Shown: positions 1 to 9,486, numbered from the stretch's first letter. The stretch: DNA of 64,000 nucleotides from an uncultured Myxococcales bacterium (GCA_903895725.1 CAITUV010000008.1:1-64000); one strand, 5' to 3'. Translations and numbers: made by a program. Notes: a model not told the origin generated them from the letters alone.

Positions 1-271
1 CTCGGGTCAGAGTCCTTCTTCATGACTGTCACCACCGGTTCTGGTCGGGCCCCTCCCGACCTTCACGGTAGATCACAGCCCAGATCCGCTGTCAAGGCTC
101 GGCTCATTCCCCACGACAGGATTTAGATGCGATCGCCCTGCGCCCCGGACGCGGATCAAACACTGGGATCCCGCACCGGGAACCCGCTTGATGTCTGTCG
201 GAAAGGGGGCGGGTGCGACACTGCAGGCCGTTGTCACCGACTCGACCGGCACCCCGGCAGGCGAGTCCTGG

Positions 272-811
272 CTATTCCACTTCTGCCGAGGAAGGAGGCT
301 TGAGCTCCAGAACGTGGGTGGCCAGCGAGCGGATCTTGTGCTTCGTCAGCGTGTTCCCGAAGCGCGGCATGACTCCCTTGCGGCCGGAATCGGCAGCGCC
401 GCGCCCGATCATCTCCTCGACGCCGCTCATGCCCATGGACCGGGTGTGGGATGACGTCAGGTCCACCGGTGGCGGGTCGAGCCTCGATGCCGTGATTCCG
501 TCCCCCTGGCCACCCGTACCGTGGCACGGAACGCACCACTGCCCGAAAAGCACCTTGCCTTCGGCTCGGTCGAGCTGCTCGGTGGTGGTCAGGCAGGTCG
601 AGCTGCCCGCCCCGCCCGGGCCTTGTTCGCACGACGACTCAGGGACCGCATCGTCCCGAGCCGTCTCGCCACAGGACAGGGCCATGCAGGAGAGAAGAAG
701 ACAACCCAACGCCATTGAGTGCTGGCAGTGAGCAGCAGGCCGTAAGCAGTGGGCCAGGGGCTCACTGAGCTGCCGGCGGAGGGGAATTCCAGTCCGAAGC
801 AAGAGTCTCAT
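272..811 (-). CDS. Monoheme c-type cytochrome of the bc-type cluster
   Basis: This 179-residue protein is the last gene of the minus-strand respiratory cluster. It has one heme c site, CVPCH, followed by a Gly-rich stretch and a distal Met in a VMPRFG segment that is a plausible axial ligand, the usual layout of a small soluble or lipid-anchored electron carrier. An internal hydrophobic stretch ending LSC near residue 47 looks like a lipoprotein signal, so a later ATG at 715 is possible. I prefer the ATG at 811 because it sits in a TGATG overlap with the stop of the octaheme cytochrome gene, as elsewhere in this cluster. It probably takes electrons from the octaheme partner and passes them to a terminal acceptor. 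The heme motif is certain; the exact start is not. Confidence 0.75.
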   Translation of the reverse strand: MRLLLRTGIPLRRQLSEPLAHCLRPAAHCQHSMALGCLLLSCMALSCGETARDDAVPESSCEQGPGGAGSSTCLTTTEQLDRAEGKVLFGQWCVPCHGTGGQGDGITASRLDPPPVDLTSSHTRSMGMSGVEEMIGRGAADSGRKGVMPRFGNTLTKHKIRSLATHVLELKPPSSAEVE

Positions 812-2934
812 CGTGAACCCCCAGCCGCCGCTTCGCCTTCCAAGGGACTTCCGCCGCCCTCCGAGGCACTTCCTCCGCGTCCTTCCGCTCTTTCTCCTCC
901 TCCATCCGATGGTTTTCTGGCGAGAAGGGTGCTCAGGAACGCCGCGATGTCTGCGGCCTCGGCGTCGGTCCGTGCGAGCTGGGGCTCGGTCGCCCTGGCG
1001 AGACCGGGATGAAGCAGCTGCCAGGCCATCCATGACGGTTCCAGCCGGCTCCCGACCTCGGAGAGATTCGGGCCAACTGCGCCCCCGTGCGTGCCCAGGA
1101 TGTGGCATCCGGCGCACCGGTGCTCGGAATAGAGGGCCTCCCCGCGCTCCGGGGCTCCATCGACCCTGGGGAGTCCGTCCCGCACTCGAGCCAGGTGGAG
1201 ATACCCGGCCAGCGTATCGATCTCGGAATCTTGCAGGTAGAAACGGGGCATGCGCATGACCAGGGTCGGGCGAATCTCGTATGGCTCCCGCAGAAAATCG
1301 CGCAGCCAGGGCAGCTTGACTCGGCTTCCCTCGGCCCCCAGATCGGGGGCGAAGGCGGCCCCCTCGCCATCGAACGCGTGACAGGTGAGGCAGCGAAGCT
1401 CCCGCATCAACTCCCCCGTCCTACCCGCCGGGTAGCGGGGTTGAGCCGGATCGACCGGATCATCGGCTCGCTTGCCCGGAGGTGCCCGCCGTGTGAGGGA
1501 GAGAACCGCCACGAGCAGCGCCTCCAGGTCTTCTTCCGGAAGGTCGAAGCGCGGCATGAGCAGTGCGTCCGAGCCGGATCGAGGGTCCTTCAGCTTGGCC
1601 CGGGTCCAGGCCTCGCGTGTCCTGTGTCCCTGCCAGTCCGGCGCAAACGGCAGACGCTCGACCGGCTTCTCTCCGAACAGGGACAGGTCGGCCCCCACAG
1701 GCTGCGTCTGCTGCTGCCCCTGGAGCTTGTGGCAACCGAAACATCCGAGTGCGTGCATCCGCTTGCGACCTCGCTCGGGATCCGCAGCGGGTCGAAGGCG
1801 TTCGAGTTCCTTGCCTGCGGAATCCAGGAGTGTCTCGAAGTCGGGGTCCTTCATCTCCTCGCTCAGGTAAAACGCCACAGCGATTCGTTCCTCCCGGGCA
1901 AGGCGGAAAAGGGGCATTCGAGTCCCGGGGTGGAAGCGCTCGGGATGCTCGATCCATGCGACCAGGGCCGACAGGCCGAGCTTGTTGCCGATGCGGCCGT
2001 GGTCGACGCCGACGGTTCCGCCCGTGCCGTTGACCGCGTGACAACTGATGCAGCGGGACACGCGGTAGATGCTCGCCCCCTTGTCGTAGAGTGCATCGAG
2101 AGCATCGTCGGACGCTGAGCTCGGGTCGAACCCGGAATCTTCCAGGGGATGGCCGGGAGCAAAGGTTTCGAGGTACGCGACGATGTCCGCTGCCTCCTGG
2201 TCGGACAGGAGGAAGTCGGCCATTCTGGGCACCGCCAGCACCTTGGCGGGTGACTTGAGCCAGGCAAAGAGCCACGGGCTGCTCGTTCGGCTGGCGACGA
2301 AGCTGAGGTCCGGGCCGACGGCGCCTCGAACCCCTTCCCCCGGCATCACGTGGCAGCCGAAACACGCGCGTCGAGCCATGATTTCCGTCCCGCGACGGAG
2401 CGCCGGGGCCCTGGGCACAGTGGCCGGGTTGTGACATCGTGCGCACGAAGCCTGGACCAGAGTGCCCCGCAGAAGCGGTGCCTCCCAGTGGGCCACTTCT
2501 CCATGGGCGGCCTGGGTTGTGGTGGCCCGTCCCTGGCCGTCATGACAGGCGGTGCACCCGATTTCGGCCTGCTCGTGGAGCTGGAGCATCGGCCCCGGAT
2601 GGTCGCCCAACGGAGCCCGTGCCCCCGCCGCTCCGGCGTGTCCGATGCCTGCGTGGCAGGCGATGCAGCGGTCCACGGCCTCAAGCTCGGGCACGTAGAC
2701 CTGCGGCACTATGGTCGGGACGCCTTCGCTCCCGGGTGCCCCGGCTCCTTCGCTCAGCAGAGCGCGGGCCGCCAGGTAGTGCCTGGCCCACTCGGGCCTG
2801 ACCTCGTCTGCTATCCAGGCAGCGAACGCGGCGAGCAACGCGAGCGACGACAGGGCGAACACGATGCGCTGTCGCAGCGGTACCTCGTCGGGCGGAATCG
2901 GGTTGGAGTCGTGCGTGGTCACTTCCCTCCCCAT
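808..2934 (-). CDS. Membrane-anchored octaheme cytochrome c
   Basis: This 708-residue protein has one N-terminal membrane helix (about residues 20-40) followed by eight CXXCH heme c motifs: CIACH, CTACH, CARCH, CFGCH, CISCH, CFGCH, CLTCH and CAGCH. The first three are close together like a multiheme (NapC/NrfH or b6f-associated) module; the last five are spaced like tandem monoheme cytochrome c domains, each followed by an MPRF- or MPLF-type Met. The start is the ATG in a TGATG overlap with the upstream cytochrome b gene. In canonical bc1 complexes this position holds a mono- or diheme cytochrome c1; here the partner is greatly expanded. It most likely conducts electrons from the Rieske protein across the periplasm. 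Family membership of each domain was judged by eye only. Confidence 0.85.
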   Translation of the reverse strand: MGREVTTHDSNPIPPDEVPLRQRIVFALSSLALLAAFAAWIADEVRPEWARHYLAARALLSEGAGAPGSEGVPTIVPQVYVPELEAVDRCIACHAGIGHAGAAGARAPLGDHPGPMLQLHEQAEIGCTACHDGQGRATTTQAAHGEVAHWEAPLLRGTLVQASCARCHNPATVPRAPALRRGTEIMARRACFGCHVMPGEGVRGAVGPDLSFVASRTSSPWLFAWLKSPAKVLAVPRMADFLLSDQEAADIVAYLETFAPGHPLEDSGFDPSSASDDALDALYDKGASIYRVSRCISCHAVNGTGGTVGVDHGRIGNKLGLSALVAWIEHPERFHPGTRMPLFRLAREERIAVAFYLSEEMKDPDFETLLDSAGKELERLRPAADPERGRKRMHALGCFGCHKLQGQQQTQPVGADLSLFGEKPVERLPFAPDWQGHRTREAWTRAKLKDPRSGSDALLMPRFDLPEEDLEALLVAVLSLTRRAPPGKRADDPVDPAQPRYPAGRTGELMRELRCLTCHAFDGEGAAFAPDLGAEGSRVKLPWLRDFLREPYEIRPTLVMRMPRFYLQDSEIDTLAGYLHLARVRDGLPRVDGAPERGEALYSEHRCAGCHILGTHGGAVGPNLSEVGSRLEPSWMAWQLLHPGLARATEPQLARTDAEAADIAAFLSTLLARKPSDGGGERAEGRGGSASEGGGSPLEGEAAAGGSR

Positions 2935-3680
2935 CAGATATTGAACCAGTCGGTGGCGACCACGTAGTGGATACCGAACACGAGGCGAAGCAGGATCTTC
3001 AGCGGGATTGAAAACAGGCCGAGCAGCAGGCTCATGGCCAGCAGGTAGCGGACCGTCCCGAGTTGGCGCCTGAACGCCGGGAAGAGGACCGCAGGCAAGG
3101 CGAGACCGGCGGCAAGATAGCTGCCGACCGCGGCGATGCCCCACCCCAGAGGCAGATCCCAGCTCGGCGGCTGAGCGGGCTTCTGCACATCCCACGACTC
3201 GCCGGGCCAGTACCAGGCCCAATGCGGTCCTCGGGCGAATTCTCCAATCGCGATGAGACCGAACCAGAGCGCCATGCCGGACAGGAAAGCGATCCAGGCA
3301 AGCGGCCTCTGGCGAAATGCATACCGCCCCGTGCCGGCCGGATTCCGATCGAGGTACGGGATCGCCATGAGCCCCACGATGATGATTCCGGGGACCATGA
3401 CTCCCGCAATCCACGGATCGAAGTAGACCAGCAACTCCTGGAGTCCGACGAAGTACCACGGGGCCTTGGCAACCGCCGGAGTGTATCCCGGGTCCGCCAT
3501 TCCCTCCAGCGGAGCCTCGACGACCAGCGAGAACGCCACGAGCCCGGCCGTCACCAATACCATGGCGACAAGCTCGATGAACACGAGATTGGGCCACACC
3601 TCGACCATCGGCACAGACGCCGTGCCGGACCGGTCACCCTCGCGGGCGGCCCCTTCAGAGCGGACGGGAGATTCCGCCAT
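2934..3680 (-). CDS. Cytochrome b C-terminal half (subunit IV-like)
   Basis: This 248-residue protein has several hydrophobic helices and the P-(D/E)-W-Y-type signature of the quinol site in the form [13 protein letters not shown], which identifies the C-terminal cytochrome b domain (PetD/subunit IV-like). It would pair with the preceding b6-like protein to form the membrane core of a quinol:cytochrome c oxidoreductase. The ATG at 3680 is preceded by a GGAGGG-rich ribosome site and overlaps the upstream gene by 26 bp; an ATG at 3725 is also in frame but lacks a good site. Its stop overlaps the start of the octaheme cytochrome gene, implying coupled translation. An extra pair of helices at the C-terminus makes it longer than plant subunit IV. 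Confidence 0.85.
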   Translation of the reverse strand: MAESPVRSEGAAREGDRSGTASVPMVEVWPNLVFIELVAMVLVTAGLVAFSLVVEAPLEGMADPGYTPAVAKAPWYFVGLQELLVYFDPWIAGVMVPGIIIVGLMAIPYLDRNPAGTGRYAFRQRPLAWIAFLSGMALWFGLIAIGEFARGPHWAWYWPGESWDVQKPAQPPSWDLPLGWGIAAVGSYLAAGLALPAVLFPAFRRQLGTVRYLLAMSLLLGLFSIPLKILLRLVFGIHYVVATDWFNI

Positions 3681-4416
3681 CCTTCCTGACCCTCCAGAAG
3701 TGAACGCCCATGAGGACCACCGCAATCAGCGGCAACGCCACGCAGTGCAGCACGTAGAAGCGGATGAGTGCGTTGGGGCCGACCTCGATTCCACCCAGCA
3801 GGGCGTAGCGAACATCGTTGTCAACAGCGACCCCCGCCACCTCGTGGAACGGCCCATCATGTCCGGCCACCGGCACGGCCGCTGCCATGTTCGTGCCCAC
3901 CGTGATGGCCCAGAATGCGAGCTGGTCCCACGGAAGAAGGTACCCCGTGAACGACAGCAGCAGCGTGAGCACCAGCAGACTGACGCCGATGACCCAGTTG
4001 AACTCACGCGGGGGCTTGTACGAACCGGTCAGGGCCACCCGGAGCATGTGCAGGATGACCGTGATCACCATCCCGTGGGCGGCCCACCGATGCAGGGCCC
4101 GCATGACCCGGCCGAAGGGAACGACGAACCCGATGTCCTTCATGTCCGAGTAAGCGCGTCCCACCTCCGGAACGTAGTAGAACATGAGGAACACCCCGGT
4201 GATCGTGAGGAGGATGAACAAGAACGCGCTGATCCCCCCTAGACAGAACGTGTAGGTCATCTTCAGGCCGGAGCGGGCAACCCGGGTCGGATGCAGGTGC
4301 AGGAAAAAGTTGTGAAGGATGACCTGCAGCCGGCTCCTTCGGTCGGACGGGATTCCGACGCGAAAGATCGACTTCCAGAGCTGCCCGTTTCGGATTCGCT
4401 CGCCGATCCCGCTCAT
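3655..4416 (-). CDS. Cytochrome b N-terminal half (b6-like, diheme)
   Basis: This 253-residue protein is the four-helix b6-like half of a split cytochrome b. Two bis-His heme pairs are visible: in LHRWAAHG...ILH and in the last helix as LHC...GVHF, with the PWDQ loop between. It carries the two b hemes that bifurcate electrons during quinol oxidation. The split arrangement (b6 plus subunit IV) is as in b6f and many Gram-positive or deltaproteobacterial complexes. I chose the ATG at 4416, which overlaps the Rieske stop as ATGA; an ATG at 4434 is in frame. Neighbouring genes supply the Rieske protein, the second b half and the c cytochromes, so the whole complex is encoded together. Confidence 0.9.
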   Translation of the reverse strand: MSGIGERIRNGQLWKSIFRVGIPSDRRSRLQVILHNFFLHLHPTRVARSGLKMTYTFCLGGISAFLFILLTITGVFLMFYYVPEVGRAYSDMKDIGFVVPFGRVMRALHRWAAHGMVITVILHMLRVALTGSYKPPREFNWVIGVSLLVLTLLLSFTGYLLPWDQLAFWAITVGTNMAAAVPVAGHDGPFHEVAGVAVDNDVRYALLGGIEVGPNALIRFYVLHCVALPLIAVVLMGVHFWRVRKDGGISRPL

Positions 4417-5033
4417 GCGAGGTCCCCCTTCCATCGGTGCCCGGAGAAGCTGGCCTCCGAGGCCGCTGCGCCCTCATCGCGGGCCCTGCCGTGGGCCTCG
4501 GCTGACGGGCGGCGGGGACCCTCGGCCAACGGGACCAGGAAGGACGGGTCGCGCACGGCATCCGCGTGCTCCGCCTGGTCCGCACTGTCCACCAGGATCT
4601 GGCCCTCGGGGGTCAGGGAAACCGCCGCCCTCTTGAGCGGCCTCGGGGCCGGGCCGGCGATCACTCGCCCTTCAGCGTCGAAGTTGCTCCCGTGGCACGG
4701 GCACTTGAACCTGCGCTCTTCGGCAAACCAGTTGGGCCGGCAGCCCAGATGCGAGCAGCGGGCAACGATGGCGAATATTCCGCCGTCGCCGCGCACGACC
4801 CAGACCCGGTGTGATTCCAGATAACGGAGGGAAACCTCGCCCGGGCCGTAGTCCTCCGGCCTTCCGGCCAGGAACCTGGTGGGCGGCGTATAGGACGTTC
4901 GGGGCCAGAAGAAACGCACCGACGCCCAGGCAGCGGCGATGCCCGTCAGTGCGAGGGACCACCAGCCGGCCCGGAGGACCCGGGCTCCGAACTGCCGACG
5001 CGTCATGCTCGAGCGGATCATCGGCTCCCCCAT
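4413..5033 (-). CDS. Rieske iron-sulfur protein
   Basis: This 206-residue protein has an N-terminal RRQF twin-arginine-like motif and a hydrophobic anchor (about residues 10-40), then a Rieske domain with the cluster ligands CSHLGC and CPCHGS. It transfers electrons from quinol at the cytochrome b site to the c-type cytochromes. A charged tail of about 50 residues rich in Ala, Glu and Arg follows the domain and is unusual. The ATG at 5033 follows a GGGGAGAGGGAA ribosome site; ATG 5021 is an alternative. The gene is 29 bp downstream of the cupredoxin-like gene and overlaps the cytochrome b start, so it belongs to the same transcript. Confidence 0.92.
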   Translation of the reverse strand: MGEPMIRSSMTRRQFGARVLRAGWWSLALTGIAAAWASVRFFWPRTSYTPPTRFLAGRPEDYGPGEVSLRYLESHRVWVVRGDGGIFAIVARCSHLGCRPNWFAEERRFKCPCHGSNFDAEGRVIAGPAPRPLKRAAVSLTPEGQILVDSADQAEHADAVRDPSFLVPLAEGPRRPSAEAHGRARDEGAAASEASFSGHRWKGDLA

Positions 5034-5062
5034 TTCCCTCTCCCCTGCCCCGTCCGCCGGGC

Positions 5063-5722
5063 TCACCTGGACATCTTGAGGTCCACCTGCACGTCTCCGG
5101 ACCCCACGGTGACCTTGGTCGTCGTCTCCTTGAGCTTCTCGTGCCAGGCAACCAGATCGTAGGTTCCCGCAGGCACCCCCTTGATCTCGAACATGCCCGA
5201 GCGGTCGCTGACCGCAAAGAACGGATTCTGCAGTATCACGACGAACGCGCTCATCTCCGGGTGCACATTGCACAGCAGGGCCGCTACGCAGGTCCCGCTC
5301 CCGGAGCACTCCTTGTCGAACACGTGGTCGCGAACGTCACCGGGAGGATACGTTCCCAGATTCATCCGGTCGGCCACCTTGTCCGGCGAGAAGATGTTGT
5401 GCTGCGCCTTGGGCTCGCTGTTGAGGAAGCGGACCTTGGTCCCCCTGACGATGGGCAGCACGTGCGGGATGAACACGAAGTCCTTCTGGTCCATGATTGC
5501 GGGGGTCGAGGGGGGCATGTGATTCCCCGGAACCTGCCGCAGATACACGACAACGTTGTCCGCCTTGCGAACGCCGGTGGCCGTGATCTTGCCGGTGATT
5601 CGCCCTTCAGCCAGTGCCCCGGTCGACGCGGTCAGGCCGATGCCCGCAATGAAGACGAAACCGAGGAGACGAAGCCGGGCGCTGAGGCTCTCAGAAGCTC
5701 GCATCCAGGATGATTGCCGCAT
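5063..5722 (-). CDS. Secreted cupredoxin / carboxypeptidase-regulatory-like fusion
   Basis: This 219-residue protein begins with a clear signal peptide ending in ALA near residue 38. A cupredoxin-like domain follows, with a plausible type 1 copper site: His in AQHNIFSP and the Cys-x2-His-x2-Met cluster CNVHPEM. The C-terminal 60 residues resemble a carboxypeptidase regulatory-like beta sandwich (GVPAGTYDLVAWHEKLKE). It could be a periplasmic copper electron carrier serving the neighbouring bc-type complex. The ATG at 5722 was chosen because GGAGGAAGACT precedes it; it overlaps the upstream gene by 32 bp. Copper binding is inferred from residues only. Confidence 0.7.
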   Translation of the reverse strand: MRQSSWMRASESLSARLRLLGFVFIAGIGLTASTGALAEGRITGKITATGVRKADNVVVYLRQVPGNHMPPSTPAIMDQKDFVFIPHVLPIVRGTKVRFLNSEPKAQHNIFSPDKVADRMNLGTYPPGDVRDHVFDKECSGSGTCVAALLCNVHPEMSAFVVILQNPFFAVSDRSGMFEIKGVPAGTYDLVAWHEKLKETTTKVTVGSGDVQVDLKMSR

Positions 5723-7238
5723 AGTCTTCCTCCAGCTCCGATGCATGTCGATTGAGGTCCACGTGCCCTTCGAGCTGCACCCGGAGGTTGGCACGGACCA
5801 GGGTGGTCAACCCGAGCACCACGTGCTGGGAGTCCTCCGGAGTCGCCTCGGCATCGCCGAAGAACCGAGCCGTTTCATACCGTAGCGACGTGATCAGGAA
5901 GGGCCAGGGGGTGACCCAGTCGAGCTGGGACATGGCGACGAGCGAGTCCACGTCGGTGCCGACTCCGTACGGGTCGGCATCCCGGCCCCAGACGGCCATG
6001 GTCATGAGCTCGAAATCGGACCAGTTCACCACGAGGTCGCCACCGGCCCGGATCACGTCGGATTCCCGGCTGGTCGTGATGCTCTCGGCGGTCATGACCG
6101 CCTTTCCATCGTCTCCGACGACCAGGTTGCCGAGCGAGTCGATCAGGGGATGCTCTACAACTGAGGTGGCCTGCATGATGTGCGTCCCCCAGTAGCCGAC
6201 GGCTCCGAGGGTGACTGAATCATCGGCCCAGGCTCCCTGGTCCCGCAGCCGGGGCTCCGAAGGCTGGTCCGGGTTCCCTGCTGCAGCGGATGTTCCGTCA
6301 AAGGCCATGCCGCCGATCTTCAGCCGAAAGCGCCCGTAGACGTCCTTTGCGTTGTTGTCGTCCAGGAGCGTGCCGCTGCCGTTCACGAGGCCCAGTGTGT
6401 ACTCGAGCCGGGGCGTGAGGAGGCCGTAGAGCTCGGCCCCCACCTGCGGATCCCCGAGGGCAAACGCCCCGGCAAAGGTCGTTCCCGAGCCGCCGGAATG
6501 GTCGCCGTGTCCTGCCGCACCGTGCGCCGCCCCGGAACCGTGCACGTGCCCGATTCCGAACGGTGCCCCGTCGACGACGTTGGCCGTGGCAACGATGGGC
6601 GTGGCAAACGTCAGGTTCCGATGGTGATCGAACGCCAGTGCGGCAGGCACGAACTGCCCTACCCGCAGATTGAAGAGCTGCCGCGGGACCCAGGCATCCC
6701 CCAGGCTTGCGAAGGTGATGTGGAGCTTCCCGAGTGCCCCCCAGTCCGCCCCCTGAAACAGGTGGGCGGCAAACCACAGGGACACGTCCTCCGCCAGGTT
6801 CCCGGCCGCGTAAATGTTGAGAGAGGACGGGAAGAGGAAACCATACTTGCCCTCCTCGGTGCCCGAGCCTTCCTGCCCGACGCCGCGAAGATCGGCGAGG
6901 AACGCCCCGGTCGCCCGCACGGCAACCGGTGGGGACCCGGGGATCCACGAGGGCCAGATCCCCTCGGGCCACACCCGCTTCCAGGCATCACTCCCCAGCG
7001 ATACGGGCTCTTCCTTGATGAATGGCTCGTCACCGCCCGGAATCTGGTACGCAGCCAGCCGGTAGGCTTCCCCGAAAGCGTTGAGCTTGGGGAAGGACAC
7101 GTGGCAGGTCGAGCAGCTCGTCCGGTACTTCCGGGCAAACGCGGGGAGCGCCTCGCCCTCTCCGGGACTGACCAGGACAAGGGCAAGCGCCGCACCTGCA
7201 GCCAGAAGCACGCAACCGATCACGAGATGAGTCTTCAT
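5691..7238 (-). CDS. Putative outer-membrane porin-like protein with one heme c site
   Basis: This 515-residue protein has a signal peptide (MKTHLVIGCVLLAAGAALA) and, soon after cleavage, a single heme c motif CSTCH in a CSTCHVSFPKLNAFGEAYR segment, followed by a long beta-rich region with alternating hydrophobic residues and an aromatic end (IILDASF), typical of outer-membrane barrels. Proteins with this heme-plus-barrel design occur beside multiheme cytochromes and are thought to help electrons or metals cross the outer membrane. A His-rich patch (GHVHGSGAAHGAAGHGDH) may bind metal. The ATG at 7238 was chosen for its signal peptide. Lying between the bc cluster and a lipoprotein, it suggests an extracellular or periplasmic redox function. 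Confidence 0.65.
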   Translation of the reverse strand: MKTHLVIGCVLLAAGAALALVLVSPGEGEALPAFARKYRTSCSTCHVSFPKLNAFGEAYRLAAYQIPGGDEPFIKEEPVSLGSDAWKRVWPEGIWPSWIPGSPPVAVRATGAFLADLRGVGQEGSGTEEGKYGFLFPSSLNIYAAGNLAEDVSLWFAAHLFQGADWGALGKLHITFASLGDAWVPRQLFNLRVGQFVPAALAFDHHRNLTFATPIVATANVVDGAPFGIGHVHGSGAAHGAAGHGDHSGGSGTTFAGAFALGDPQVGAELYGLLTPRLEYTLGLVNGSGTLLDDNNAKDVYGRFRLKIGGMAFDGTSAAAGNPDQPSEPRLRDQGAWADDSVTLGAVGYWGTHIMQATSVVEHPLIDSLGNLVVGDDGKAVMTAESITTSRESDVIRAGGDLVVNWSDFELMTMAVWGRDADPYGVGTDVDSLVAMSQLDWVTPWPFLITSLRYETARFFGDAEATPEDSQHVVLGLTTLVRANLRVQLEGHVDLNRHASELEEDYAAIILDASF

Positions 7239-7296
7239 CACAGTCGCTCCTACGGCCCCGAGCGGGCCACGCCGCACGGCTCCCCCGATCACGCTC

Positions 7297-8130
7297 TCAA
7301 TGCTGGTGCCCCCCCCCCGAGTCCTCGTGCTCCGCCACGTATACCGTGAGGCCCGAGCGTCCCTCCGAACCGTGCTCCGACTCGATCGTCACGGCGAGGA
7401 AGTACTCGGCAGGCCACTCCACAGCCTCTGCGAGCAGCTCCCCATCACCGGCCCCCTCGACGGCGGCCAGCGACTTGGCATCCCCCTCAGCCCCCCCGGC
7501 ATCGTCGGACGGGACGGCCCACAGCTCGTAGAAGAATCCGGCCGGCAGCTCGGGCAGCCCGGTGTACTGCAGCTCTACCGAGTCCCCGGTGACGTGCGCC
7601 GTGAGCGCAGCCGGTGTGAACGACGAGACCGACAGCCCCCCGAAGGCCAGGGTCTCCCCGGCCTTGCCCGACACGACGACGAGCTCTGAGGGCGACGTCG
7701 CAGCGCCGGCGGCCTCGACGGTCACGAGGACCTCCTCCACCCCGTCGACCGCGGCGGAAAAGTCGGTCCCGGGCACGAACACGCCGAGATCGGTCCACTT
7801 CTCCCCGGACCCGCCCCAGACCCGGTACTCATACCCCTCCAGCAACGGCTCGAACGCAGCACCGAGGTCATGGCTCATACCTCCCATCTGCATGCTCGTG
7901 GTCAGCGTCAGAGTGGCTCCGCCGTCCTCCAGTCCGCTGTAGGCAGCAGGGAGCCTGAGGCCGGCATCAATCTCGAACCCCATCTCATGTGCAGCTTCCT
8001 CGTGCCCGTCGCACGCCAACATTCCGAGGCCAAGCGCGGCAGCAAAGAGCAGGGCAGCGAATCCGCCCGGCTGACCCGACTGGATTCCCCGCTCACGACA
8101 ACCGGCGATTCTACCTTGTCCCCAACGCAT
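7297..8130 (-). CDS. Secreted lipoprotein of unknown function
   Basis: This 277-residue protein starts at an ATG preceded by GCGGGGGAAATC. Its N-terminus is hydrophobic and ends in the lipobox-like LGMLAC, so the mature protein probably starts at Cys42 after an unusually long leader. The mature part is acidic and rich in beta-strand patterns (two repeated halves containing VLVTVEAAG and YFLAVTIES), and ends in a His-containing tail (EDSGGGHQH). I do not recognise the family. It is 58 bp upstream of the heme-bearing porin gene and probably shares its transcript, so a role in metal or redox handling at the cell surface is likely but unproven. Met and His near the N-terminus (MQMGGMSH) could bind copper. 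Confidence 0.6.
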   Translation of the reverse strand: MRWGQGRIAGCRERGIQSGQPGGFAALLFAAALGLGMLACDGHEEAAHEMGFEIDAGLRLPAAYSGLEDGGATLTLTTSMQMGGMSHDLGAAFEPLLEGYEYRVWGGSGEKWTDLGVFVPGTDFSAAVDGVEEVLVTVEAAGAATSPSELVVVSGKAGETLAFGGLSVSSFTPAALTAHVTGDSVELQYTGLPELPAGFFYELWAVPSDDAGGAEGDAKSLAAVEGAGDGELLAEAVEWPAEYFLAVTIESEHGSEGRSGLTVYVAEHEDSGGGHQH

Positions 8131-8271
8131 GATTTCCCCCGCTTCGAAGGTTTCAGAACAAACCCGACCAAAATTGTTGTGTATGGTCAACACCGGAGTC
8201 AAGCGGCCCGTTGATCCGCGCTCCTCGGTGGTTGCCCCTCCCGCGTGGTCGGGGTTGTGGGCCGCAGGCGC

Positions 8272-9273
8272 TTAGAGATCGGTGCTGCGGTTGACCTCGA
8301 CGGTCACGTGGGCCAGATCGGGGAATTGCCCGAGCCGCCGTCGGAACTGCTCCGGCCCTCGGTCACCGGATGTCACGAGCGAGACGATGGCGGCCAGATG
8401 CTCCGGCCCGACCCGCCAGAGGTGCAGGTCCACCACCCGGCAATCCCCTTCAGCCTCCAGCGCCCGCCGCACTTCGTCTCGTCGGTCGGCGCGAACCTCG
8501 GAGTCGAGGAGCACCGACGCCGTGTCCTTCAGCAGCCCCACCGACCAACGGCCGATGACCACGGAACCGACGATTCCCGTGACGGCATCCACCCACACCC
8601 AGCCGAGCCACTTGCCGAGGGCGAGGGCCGCTATGGCCATCACCGACGTCACCGCGTCGGCCAGAACGTGCAGGTACGCCCCACGCAGGTTGTGATCCGG
8701 GTGTGAGTGGCCGTGATGCGAGACGTGTGAGTGGTCGTGATCGCCGTCATCTGAGCGGTCATGATCGCCCTCATGTGAGTCGTCATGATCGGCATGCGGG
8801 TGGCGGTGGGCGTGGTCATCCCCTTTCAGGAGAAAGGCGCTCGCCACGTTCACCAGGAGGCCGAGCACCGCGACTGCGATGGCCTCATCGTATCGGATGC
8901 TCACGGGCGACCAGAGTCGCTGGACGCTCTCGGCCAGCACCATCGCGGCCACGACGGCCAGGCTGACTGCGCTCCCGAATCCTCCCAGCGCTGCGACCTT
9001 GCCGGTTCCGAACGTATAGCGGGTATCACGGGCGTTGCGCCGGGCGAATGAGTAGGCGAACGCCGAGATCCCCAGGGCCGCCGCATGGGTGGCCATGTGC
9101 CAGCCGTCGGCCAGCAGCGCCATGGAGCCGAACAGGGTGCCTGCAGCGATCTCCGCGACCATCATCACGGCGGTGAGCAGGATGACCCACCGAGTGCGGC
9201 GCTCCCCGCTCCGGACCTGGTCCGTACCAAAGACGTGGCTGTGATGGAGCGACGACCCCTCAGGTCCGGTCAT
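8272..9273 (-). CDS. dmeF: Cation diffusion facilitator metal exporter, DmeF-like
   Basis: This 333-residue protein has the six-helix layout of CDF antiporters. The transport-site residues appear as LADGWHMATH in helix II and WVDAVTGI in helix V, and the cytoplasmic loop around residues 150-195 is very His/Asp-rich (many HDH and DHD units), the metal-buffering loop typical of Zn/Co/Ni exporters. The N-terminal HHSHVFG followed by ERRTRWV is characteristic of the DmeF subgroup (cobalt/nickel). The C-terminal 90 residues form the ferredoxin-like dimer domain (DLHLWRVGPEHLAAIVSL). It exports divalent metal using the proton gradient. A sigma70-like promoter lies about 90 bp upstream. Confidence 0.88.
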   Translation of the reverse strand: MTGPEGSSLHHSHVFGTDQVRSGERRTRWVILLTAVMMVAEIAAGTLFGSMALLADGWHMATHAAALGISAFAYSFARRNARDTRYTFGTGKVAALGGFGSAVSLAVVAAMVLAESVQRLWSPVSIRYDEAIAVAVLGLLVNVASAFLLKGDDHAHRHPHADHDDSHEGDHDRSDDGDHDHSHVSHHGHSHPDHNLRGAYLHVLADAVTSVMAIAALALGKWLGWVWVDAVTGIVGSVVIGRWSVGLLKDTASVLLDSEVRADRRDEVRRALEAEGDCRVVDLHLWRVGPEHLAAIVSLVTSGDRGPEQFRRRLGQFPDLAHVTVEVNRSTDL

Positions 9274-9360
9274 TGGCCAATCTCCCCGAAATCATGGGGC
9301 CGGGCGAGCCGACCCGACTCCCCGCCCCGCGAGAATCGCTGGCAGGGAATCGCTCGACCG

Positions 9361-9389
9361 ATGTTAGCCGAGGGGAGAGAATCCCACAA
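9361..9389 (-). promoter_or_regulatory. Sigma70-like promoter of dmeF
   Basis: Minus-strand hexamers TTGTGG (9389-9384) and TAACAT (9366-9361) are separated by exactly 17 bp and point at the dmeF start 88 bp downstream. This is a motif-based prediction. Confidence 0.4.
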
Positions 9390-9428
9390 CCATGCGGAGT
9401 GATTTCGAGATCCTCCGGGCCCAGACGC

Positions 9429-9457
9429 TGGCATCACGGGCCCCGTTCCGCTACGAT
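9429..9457 (+). promoter_or_regulatory. Promoter-like element of the first CTDC-repeat lipoprotein
   Basis: TGGCAT (9429-9434) and TACGAT (9452-9457) are separated by 17 bp, 29 bp before the ATG at 9487. The same TGGCAT box at the same spacing precedes the paralogous gene at 14384. Confidence 0.4.
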
Positions 9458-9486
9458 AGGCGGGTGTCTGTGATGGAGGACTTGCG

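Noticed and set aside
1..23. An ATG at position 23 on the minus strand reading off the window
   Set aside because: Only seven codons are visible and the ribosome site is weak, so a gene cannot be supported.
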